28,587 nucleotides of DNA from DTU032 sp964346175 (GTDB taxonomy: Bacteria; Bacillota; Clostridia; Saccharofermentanales; DTU023): positions 1 through 28,587 of the forward strand of contig CAYFTG010000015.1 of NCBI GenBank assembly GCA_964346175.1. The letters run 5' to 3'. The notes under the pieces were generated by a model. The model was not told the origin of the DNA. It was given only the letters and a program-made list of their open reading frames with translations, and did no database searches. Of this stretch, positions 22,612-28,587 are shown one piece after another. Positions within the stretch are counted from its first letter, which is position 1. Each line of letters opens with the position of its first letter. The position numbers and the translations under genes are program-made.

Positions 22612-23958
22612 ATGAAATTAGAAGCAAAAAGAATTAAACGTCATATGGTCAGAACTTATGAATTTTGGCAGATGAATCTACGCATCTTGGTTATCGCAGA
22701 GGACCAAAAGAAAGTCTTGGAGGATTTTGAGGATAAGCTGCCGGCGAGTGATAGCGGTTATCTGGCTTTTGCTTATCTGGATAACGAACTTCGCATCGCT
22801 TTCCTCGGAACAAGCGACGACGAGACTGATGAATATGAGTTTTTTGATACAAAAGAGATCTTCACTATTCCGGCATCTGCGGTGCCAACCCTCTTGGTTC
22901 GCCTCGTGAAACTTAACGCAGAATTGGCTGAAAATGCTTTCATTCAACAGGTAATACAGGAGCAGGCAAACAAAGCTTTGCCCATGAGCACGCTCACAAT
23001 TCGCGCTCTCGATTCTTCACGCGATCCCGAAATACCTACTCGTTTAAGAGCCTTCCGGATTGAAGACGAGGAGAAAATCCAAGAACTTATAGAGCTTGAT
23101 AGTATGCGGCAAGCTGCTTTGGAAGAAGCGGAAGAAAAAGCTGCCGCCGCCAAGAAGGCGAAGAAAACTAAGAAAAGGAATCGCGAAGAATTAGAAGAAG
23201 CAGCTGAAGCTGCGGAAGAAGAGATCGAAGAAGTTTATGAGGACGAAAGCCTCATGCCCGAGATAAATATCGCGGATGAATTGGCGAAAGCCTTAGAAAC
23301 CCTATGGGTGTACGACCTGACTCCGGCCAACAACGGCGCTTGGCGAGCAAATCTGGAAGCGAACCTCAAAGGCTCCAAGTTAAAGGCCAACGATTTGGTC
23401 CATATAGAATTACGCTTTGTGGAGAGAGAAGACGACGAAATCGCTCTCGTTTTTGTTGATCCCGAAGCAGAAGTTGAAGATATTAAGATTGAAGTCAGTT
23501 CACATGTCGCTACCAGATTACCTTGGCGTAAGGCTTATGAGTTGGAGTGTCTGGAAAACCATGACTTCCATGAGACCTACTACCTGGGACGCAACGGTGA
23601 AGATAGCAAGCTCTTCAACAAGATCGTCGCCGACATTCGCCATGGTCGTTTGGATCCGGCTATGTATCTGGATATGGTGCAAAAAGATGACGTCTCGCTT
23701 GATTTCTCTCGCGAGCTCTATCGTTGCCGTCACTGCGGCGATCTGCATGTAACCAGACGCTTGCGTTTGGTTACACCGGAAAATACTATGTCTGAACCCT
23801 ATTACTGTCCCAAATGTGGCGAGCGCTCTTCGCAAGTAAAGCGCGTTCATATCGCTTCGTTGAATTGTCCCGTCTGTCACCGACCCTTAGATATGAAACC
23901 CGAAAAGGTTTGGTATGCGTCGGACGAAGAGGATGACAGCATCTTGCTGGAGGAATAA
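22612..23958 (+). CDS. Unrecognised protein with C-terminal zinc ribbons
   Basis: A 448-residue soluble protein that I do not recognise. The first 150 residues are mixed alpha/beta without a known motif. About 160-215 is a highly charged, helical Ala/Glu/Lys-rich segment with a basic cluster (KKAKKTKKRNR). About 220-360 is another folded part. The C-terminus has three Cys pairs: C372/C375 (CRHCG), C399/C402 (CPKCG) and C419/C422 followed by His423 (CPVCH), enough for one four-Cys zinc ribbon and a second partial site. No signal peptide. The start at 22612 is preferred because AAGGAG lies 11 bases ahead; the frame is open upstream to 22555. The asparaginase follows after five bases, so they are probably an operon. 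Confidence 0.85.
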   Translation: MKLEAKRIKRHMVRTYEFWQMNLRILVIAEDQKKVLEDFEDKLPASDSGYLAFAYLDNELRIAFLGTSDDETDEYEFFDTKEIFTIPASAVPTLLVRLVKLNAELAENAFIQQVIQEQANKALPMSTLTIRALDSSRDPEIPTRLRAFRIEDEEKIQELIELDSMRQAALEEAEEKAAAAKKAKKTKKRNREELEEAAEAAEEEIEEVYEDESLMPEINIADELAKALETLWVYDLTPANNGAWRANLEANLKGSKLKANDLVHIELRFVEREDDEIALVFVDPEAEVEDIKIEVSSHVATRLPWRKAYELECLENHDFHETYYLGRNGEDSKLFNKIVADIRHGRLDPAMYLDMVQKDDVSLDFSRELYRCRHCGDLHVTRRLRLVTPENTMSEPYYCPKCGERSSQVKRVHIASLNCPVCHRPLDMKPEKVWYASDEEDDSILLEE

Positions 23959-23963
23959 ATTAC

Positions 23964-25016
23964 ATGCGTTTTTTACTGCTCAATACCGGAGGCACGATTT
24001 CATCTATTAGCAGCAGTAAGGGCAAACGGCCTGAGCTGAGTAGTGCTGATCTACTGCGTCAGGCTCTGCCCGTTAACAGCAAATATTCCATTGAAGCGCT
24101 GGACTTTATGCAGCGCGATTCAACGGATATCGGACCTCAGGATTGGCGGGACTTAGCCCAGAAAGTTCTGGACTTGGATCGCCGTGAGGACTACGATGCC
24201 TATCTAATACTTCACGGAACGGATACGATGGCCTATAGCGCAGCTGCTCTTTCCTTTCTCTTGCGCGATTTTCCGAAGGCGGTCTTCCTGACCGGGTCTC
24301 AGCGCTCTGCTGATGAAGCGGATTATGATGGTATCGACAATATTAGTGATGCGATTGTGGCCGCACTGGAAATGTCGGCCGCCTATGCCGGCGTCTTTGT
24401 GGTTTTTGCCGGACAAGTAATCCACGGCTGTCATGCAGTGAAAACTGATACCAAAGACCTGAGAGCTTTTTCTTCGATTGGAGCTCCGCTGGTCGCGGAA
24501 ATACACGATGAGACGCTGACCGCAAACGCAAAGTGGCGTGAGCTTCTAACGAGGCGCAGGCAGGCGACACAACGCCTATATGTGCCGGAAGAAAGAGAAT
24601 TGCTCATCGATCCTATGGATCCTCATGTTTTAGTCATCCAGATGACCCCGGGCTTGGATCCAGTCTTGCTCCCGCAACTAGCGTGCGGTGACTGGCCCTT
24701 GCGCGCCCTGATCTTAGAGAGTTTCGGCAGCGGAGGAATTCCTGTTACACCACGCGATTACTACCCCTATTTGAAACAATTAATTTCTGACGGGGTTCTC
24801 GTGATTCTGGGAACGCAAGTCATGTCCAAAGATGAAGATCTCACAAGATATGAAGTGGGCCAACGAACCGATGGACTGGGTCTGCTTGCTCAGGGCGGCC
24901 TTACGACTGAGGCGGCACTGGCCAAGACAATGTGGATTCTACCGCAGGCCCGGGATCGCGCCATGCTGGCTACTTTATATCAAGAAGATTTTGTCTTTGA
25001 ACATCCCCAAGACTAA
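23964..25016 (+). CDS. L-asparaginase family amidohydrolase (type I-like)
   Basis: A 350-residue enzyme that hydrolyses L-asparagine to aspartate and ammonia. The first active-site block is NTGGTIS (7-13, Thr11), the second HGTDTM (84-89, Thr86 and Asp87), and the lysine of the catalytic set is in HAVKTDTKDL. GSGGIP late in the chain is also a family feature. It has no signal peptide, so it is cytoplasmic, in line with type I enzymes such as AnsA. It starts five bases after the zinc-ribbon gene, and the cyclase-family gene follows after 10 bases. Some relatives act in other amide hydrolyses, but the two Thr blocks are intact. Confidence 0.9.
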   Translation: MRFLLLNTGGTISSISSSKGKRPELSSADLLRQALPVNSKYSIEALDFMQRDSTDIGPQDWRDLAQKVLDLDRREDYDAYLILHGTDTMAYSAAALSFLLRDFPKAVFLTGSQRSADEADYDGIDNISDAIVAALEMSAAYAGVFVVFAGQVIHGCHAVKTDTKDLRAFSSIGAPLVAEIHDETLTANAKWRELLTRRRQATQRLYVPEERELLIDPMDPHVLVIQMTPGLDPVLLPQLACGDWPLRALILESFGSGGIPVTPRDYYPYLKQLISDGVLVILGTQVMSKDEDLTRYEVGQRTDGLGLLAQGGLTTEAALAKTMWILPQARDRAMLATLYQEDFVFEHPQD

Positions 25017-25026
25017 GGAGTCCAAA

Positions 25027-25617
25027 ATGAAAATCTACGATATCAGCCGTCCATTAAATGACGAAACAGCCGTGTATAAAAATAGAGAAAACATGATTTT
25101 CGAAATGCCGGCCAAGTCCGAAATGAAGACTAATTTCCATATCGGCACTCATGTTGATGCCACTTACCACATGCAGGAAAGCGGTAAAAAGATGGGCGAG
25201 ATGGACCTGAGACTCTATTATGGTCCCAGCACGGTCTATGATTTGACACATCTCGAAGATGCCATTCGTCGTCCCGATCTGGAAAAACTAGAACTTCAGC
25301 CCGATGACATCGTGCTCTTCAAAACCCGCAACTCTTATGATGATGCTTGGAATCCAAAATTCGTTTATCTGGCACCTGATGCTGCTCGTTACTTGGCAGA
25401 GATCGGAGTTCGCAGTGTAGCCTTGGACGCCATGAGCATAGAACGCAATACTGAAAATCACGAAACTCATAACATCCTCTTTGACGCCGGTATCGGCCTA
25501 ATTGAAGATGTGCGCCTCGCTGATGTTCCCGCCGGTCACTATACGCTCAGTGCCTTGCCGCTAGCAATGACAGAGGCCGAAGCCTCACCCACAAGAGCCA
25601 TCCTTATCGAGGAATAG
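25027..25617 (+). CDS. Cyclase-family (kynurenine formamidase-like) metal hydrolase
   Basis: A 196-residue protein of the cyclase/KynB family. The metal-binding motif reads HIGTHVDATYH (38-48): the His, His, Asp and His ligands of HxGTHxDxPxH are kept, with Thr in place of the usual Pro. The later stretch NHETHNILFDAGIGLIEDV matches the second family block. KynB hydrolyses N-formylkynurenine; other members open lactones or hydrolyse isatin, so the substrate is open. The start at 25027 has TAAGGAGTCC directly upstream; the longer frame from 24832 overlaps the asparaginase and is rejected. Its 3' end overlaps the convergent lipoprotein gene by 14 bases. Confidence 0.87.
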   Translation: MKIYDISRPLNDETAVYKNRENMIFEMPAKSEMKTNFHIGTHVDATYHMQESGKKMGEMDLRLYYGPSTVYDLTHLEDAIRRPDLEKLELQPDDIVLFKTRNSYDDAWNPKFVYLAPDAARYLAEIGVRSVALDAMSIERNTENHETHNILFDAGIGLIEDVRLADVPAGHYTLSALPLAMTEAEASPTRAILIEE

Positions 25618-26866
25618 TCACGTCGCCTCTGGCGATGATATCGATCACGTTATCGATCGAGGCAATTAGATCGGCGTCAATCCCGTCGGCGTAGTCTTCT
25701 ACGGTGATTAATTCTTCTTTTACCCCACAGGAAATGCTCTCTTCGGACAGTTCGCCGTTGCGGAAAAGCTCGTAGGCGTAAAAGAAAGCTTCTCCCCTTT
25801 TGAGCAGAACTTTAGCACTCGCAGGATCATAGAAAAGATTAGGATCATCCTGAGGCTCATTTGGACGAGTCGCTCCCGGGGACCAGGACGGTATAGTGCC
25901 TGCGGTCGGATTGGGAGCAGGCGTTGTCTCGCTTTCAGTTTCGTTCACAGTCTCATTTTCTGTCTCAGCAGCGCTTTCGTCCGGATCCTCTTCGTCCTCG
26001 TTCGGCTCAGTGGGTTCATTCACGGGATTTCGCAGTTTCACATCAGCTTCCGTGCTTACAATCATCAAGCCCGCTTCCCGCGCCTCATACATAGCGCTGG
26101 AGGATGCTACACCGGCCATAACTGCCAGTATGGCAGGTTCGTAATTTGCGATCAGTTGCTCAGTTTGAATCGAAGCATCCTTTTGCTCGAAATCCAATTC
26201 AACGCTATGCACACTTGCCGTAGGATTTACGTACTTCGCTCCCGCTACAAAAGCATCGGTAAAGGCGATCTCAGAATTTTCCGGATATTTGGCTACTAAG
26301 CCGATTTCATCTTCTTGAGAGAAAACAGAACTTACAGCTCCGAGAAGGAAGCTTTGCTCTTCTTCTCTGAAACTAATGCTGACTAAATTGGGGAGCGTTG
26401 TCTCGCCCTCTGCGATGAAGAACATGGTCTCAGGATTGTCCTCGGCGATCTCTAGGGCTGCTTCACTGAAAAGTGGAGAGTCGAAAAAAATGACCTTATA
26501 TCCGGCTTTGACTAAGCGCTCAACTATATCAGAAGCAGCAGAAGGCGGAACGTTTTCCACGTACCTGCACTCAGCATTAGCGGCGGCTATCAGCTGCAGC
26601 CCGCGATATGTATCCGATCCGGAGTCGCTCGTTATAGACTCAGCCATTATGAAGGCTACTTGATCGCGTTCGCCGGGCTCAAGGAAGCCAGGTGTCCGAT
26701 CTTCTGTACCAGGGTTCTTCGTCGTATCCGGTCCGGAAGGCTCTTCTTCCGGATCACAAGCCGCCAGTGCCAGCAGCGAAAATATCATCAATAGAAGCAA
26801 AAAGAAAACGCCACAATAGTCGCGCTTCCTCTTGAAGCTTGTTCTTTTATTCTTCAAATTATGCAT
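25604..26866 (-). CDS. BMP-like substrate-binding lipoprotein with disordered insert
   Basis: A 420-residue lipoprotein with a long basic N-terminus, hydrophobic core and lipobox ALAAC (Cys37), then a short acidic spacer. The mature part follows the BMP (PnrA/TmpC) fold pattern: DQVAFIMAES, a variable region, SISFREEEQSFLLGAVSS (BMP FKEEExxFLAG block) and a C-terminal ASAKVLLKRGEAFFYAYELF helix. Between these, residues about 280-344 are a low-complexity Glu/Thr/Asn/Pro-rich stretch with NETVNETESET-like repeats. Such linkers are common after the lipobox but odd within the binding domain. AGGAG stands nine bases before the ATG at 26866; a GTG immediately upstream is less likely. No transporter subunits are adjacent, and the ligand is unknown. 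Confidence 0.82.
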   Translation of the reverse strand: MHNLKNKRTSFKRKRDYCGVFFLLLLMIFSLLALAACDPEEEPSGPDTTKNPGTEDRTPGFLEPGERDQVAFIMAESITSDSGSDTYRGLQLIAAANAECRYVENVPPSAASDIVERLVKAGYKVIFFDSPLFSEAALEIAEDNPETMFFIAEGETTLPNLVSISFREEEQSFLLGAVSSVFSQEDEIGLVAKYPENSEIAFTDAFVAGAKYVNPTASVHSVELDFEQKDASIQTEQLIANYEPAILAVMAGVASSSAMYEAREAGLMIVSTEADVKLRNPVNEPTEPNEDEEDPDESAAETENETVNETESETTPAPNPTAGTIPSWSPGATRPNEPQDDPNLFYDPASAKVLLKRGEAFFYAYELFRNGELSEESISCGVKEELITVEDYADGIDADLIASIDNVIDIIARGDVTIPR

Positions 26867-26992
26867 CACACATCACTCCTGACCTGACATGCTCTCTAAA
26901 TGTACAAATAGTACCTAGAAATATTAGCACAGTTTACAAGCAAGCGATATTGCACCCGCTTAATTGACATTAATTCGTATCCGATTTGTGAT

Positions 26993-28162
26993 TTAGCGCT
27001 GAAATGCACCCAAGATGTCTGCGGCATCATCGGTCTCATACCAGGCCAGTAGCAAGTCCACAACTCCGCCGTAGCTCTTGACGCCATCTTCTTCACGATT
27101 AGCTTTGAGATAGCTATCATTAATTTGAGTAGAAACCTCGGCTATCGGTGTTTCGTAGGCTTTCCAATAAAGGCTTTCATTATTCAGATCAAGCGCAATT
27201 AGATCCGTGACGGTTTCGGCGTAGACTACAGACCAGCGTTCTCGATCTTCAAGTGCCAGTCTCCTAGAGAGGTCCTTCCAAGCGCTGACAAGTCCCGAAT
27301 ATTGCCAAACAGGATCCGGGTGTACGAAACAAGTGAGCAAAGCAGCAAAATCAGTCTCGTTTTCACGAGCGAAACCTCGTGTATGCGCCAACTCGTGAGC
27401 AATCGTCGCCGGTATCATGAAATCAGGCTGGTCGATATTGATATTCGCCTCCACCCACATCGGGACATACATGCCCACTATCTTGGTGTAGGACCAGTAC
27501 CTTGAAAGCAGAACTGCCTTGGGTTTGCTGCGAATCGGACTAGCAAGCGCCGGCCAACGTTCACCTGCAAGATCCCAACCATCATGCGCACTCAGCTGTA
27601 GATCTTTGATAGTGCCTGCTTTAACGTTACCGTCTCCATCTTCGGGGAGTTTAGCTCTGACATTTGCCGCTGCCTGTCCGAAAGCGCGCATAGCGCTCTC
27701 CAACTCTTCGATAGGGCGATCTTTGACCTCTATATCCAGCTCCTTCGCCACAGGGGAACGGGCATAGTTGATGCCGAGCAAAGCAAGGAAAAGCGAAAAC
27801 ATGAAGAGCGCAATAGTTGCAATAATGAGGCTGCCCCGCAAGAAGCGACGCCAACGCTGTGATTTGTTTTTTACCAGTCGGACGATAGCGAAAACGAGGA
27901 AGGCCAGCAAGGCAGGAACGCCCAGAACAACTAAGATTTCTGTCAGAGATAGCGGGATAAGGCCGCTGAGCCAAGTGACAGCTCTAGCTAGAGGCGTGAA
28001 AATCTTGGCAGTATAAAAATTGGCGACGCTGCTATTTCTAAAAGCGATGGCACGCAAAATAAGCAGGACAGATGTTAATAAAGCAGCTAATGAAAAAAAT
28101 ATCAAAGAGCAGCTAAGTCGAGGTTCTGGTCTGTTGCTGGTGGTCTTTTTGTTATTTTGCAC
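26993..28162 (-). CDS. DUF3810 membrane protein, putative zinc metalloprotease
   Basis: A 389-residue protein with about three membrane helices (near 18-40, 70-96 and 110-133), then a soluble domain outside or at the membrane face. It carries HELAHTRGF (256-264), an HExxH zinc motif, followed by AREN and a possible third ligand in the ETDFAALL stretch. This combination is that of DUF3810 proteins, whose role is not known. Translation is taken from GTG 28162; there is no good ribosome site, and upstream ATGs run into stops. It lies 127 bases upstream of the BMP-like lipoprotein gene on the same strand, so co-expression is possible. Confidence 0.85.
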   Translation of the reverse strand: MQNNKKTTSNRPEPRLSCSLIFFSLAALLTSVLLILRAIAFRNSSVANFYTAKIFTPLARAVTWLSGLIPLSLTEILVVLGVPALLAFLVFAIVRLVKNKSQRWRRFLRGSLIIATIALFMFSLFLALLGINYARSPVAKELDIEVKDRPIEELESAMRAFGQAAANVRAKLPEDGDGNVKAGTIKDLQLSAHDGWDLAGERWPALASPIRSKPKAVLLSRYWSYTKIVGMYVPMWVEANINIDQPDFMIPATIAHELAHTRGFARENETDFAALLTCFVHPDPVWQYSGLVSAWKDLSRRLALEDRERWSVVYAETVTDLIALDLNNESLYWKAYETPIAEVSTQINDSYLKANREEDGVKSYGGVVDLLLAWYETDDAADILGAFQR

Positions 28163-28227
28163 GGGACACTCGCTTCGGCTTTTGTCACATTATTGCATAA
28201 GGAAGCAAGGCTAGTCTATTTTAGTAC

Positions 28228-28587
28228 TCAATCCTCCACATAATGCTTGATCACGTTTTGCGTATCTTTGTCAAAAAGATGGATTCTGTCGATCTGAGGC
28301 AAAAACGAGACAATATCCCCGGCTTTCAGTTTGGTGTCTGCACCCGTCTTGATTGTATGCAGCTGATCTTGCACATAAACGTGGAGCTGAACTTCGTTAC
28401 CCAACAATTCAGTTACGAAGATTTCGGCCTTGATGCCGTCCTCCGCTACGAAGTTTATATGCTCTGGGCGCGCTCCGAAGATAATTTCCTTATTAAGGTA
28501 GGGTCTGACATTGTCTGCATTTTCAACGTCGATGGGGAAACGGAAGACGCCAAAGTGATTATTGTCGCCCTCGAGGATAAATTCCCC
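28228..28587 (-). CDS. Sugar ABC transporter ATP-binding protein, C-terminal part (UgpC/MsmK-like)
   Basis: The last 119 residues of a gene that begins beyond the window. Reading the minus strand from the edge gives GEFILEGDNNHFGVFRFPI, then NKEIIFGARPEHINF and TELLGNEVQLHVYV, ending in HYVED and TGA at 28228-28230. The FGARPEHI stretch and the following beta-rich region are the TOBE/MalK-type C-terminal domain found on ATPases that energise carbohydrate (CUT1) ABC importers. The nucleotide-binding domain is outside the window, so activity cannot be judged. It ends 65 bases before the DUF3810 start. Confidence 0.88.
   Translation of the reverse strand, partial: GEFILEGDNNHFGVFRFPIDVENADNVRPYLNKEIIFGARPEHINFVAEDGIKAEIFVTELLGNEVQLHVYVQDQLHTIKTGADTKLKAGDIVSFLPQIDRIHLFDKDTQNVIKHYVED

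Noticed and set aside
24832..25026. A longer start for the cyclase-family gene
   Set aside because: It overlaps the asparaginase in another frame; AAGGAG directly before ATG 25027 and family length support the short form.
1..28587. CRISPR arrays, tRNA or rRNA genes, insertion sequences
   Set aside because: No spaced direct repeats, no tRNA-like cloverleaf, no rRNA sequence and no transposase were seen on either strand.

Overview
This window looks like a piece of a draft or metagenome-assembled genome of a Gram-positive, low-to-mid GC fermenter, probably a Clostridia-type Bacillota. The support is indirect: many lipoproteins with classic lipoboxes and long acidic Thr/Pro/Glu-rich spacers, strong AGGAGG-type ribosome binding sites, a BMP-family nucleoside transporter, ECF-type vitamin transport and a CadC/CadA metal-efflux pair. 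Two runs of exactly 100 N (12847-12946 and 21742-21841) are assembly-gap placeholders, so reading frames cannot be trusted across them.

Region 1 (117-12725) is purine handling. An 8-oxoguanine-deaminase-like amidohydrolase and a trimeric-type purine nucleoside phosphorylase form a pair. After a Crp/Fnr-like regulator on the minus strand and an orphan BtuF-like lipoprotein comes a second block on the plus strand: BMP nucleoside-binding lipoprotein, a strong terminator, DeoD-type phosphorylase, two-domain ATPase, two permeases, S-adenosylhomocysteine hydrolase and a malate/lactate-dehydrogenase-family oxidoreductase. The likely flow is nucleoside capture and import, then phosphorolysis to base and (deoxy)ribose-1-phosphate, with deamination of 8-oxoguanine or a related purine.

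Region 2 (12847-13593) is damaged or misassembled. After the first gap a fragment of a second nucleoside-transporter ATPase runs abruptly, near 13348, into the C-terminus of a second BMP lipoprotein in another frame.

Region 3 (13617-16349) is a metal-efflux operon on the minus strand (ArsR/CadC-type repressor, then a P1B ATPase). It has a consensus promoter overlapped by a palindromic operator. A second consensus promoter diverges from it.

Region 4 (16321-22399) is the most interesting part. A cobalamin riboswitch with an adjacent terminator hairpin leads an operon of a lipoprotein joining a DUF4430 (transcobalamin-like) domain to a beta-propeller, a stand-alone DUF4430 lipoprotein, one polypeptide fusing the ECF T component with two ATPases, and, after the second gap, a CbrT-like S component. 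Together this looks like a self-contained B12 capture-and-import system whose surface receptors resemble the beta domain of animal transcobalamin and intrinsic factor.

Region 5 (22400-28587) holds an unrecognised zinc-ribbon protein, an asparaginase and a cyclase-family hydrolase on the plus strand. On the minus strand are a BMP-like lipoprotein with a disordered insert, a DUF3810 membrane metalloprotease-like protein, and the C-terminus of a sugar-ABC (UgpC/MsmK-like) ATPase that runs off the end. No rRNA, tRNA, CRISPR array or insertion sequence was seen.
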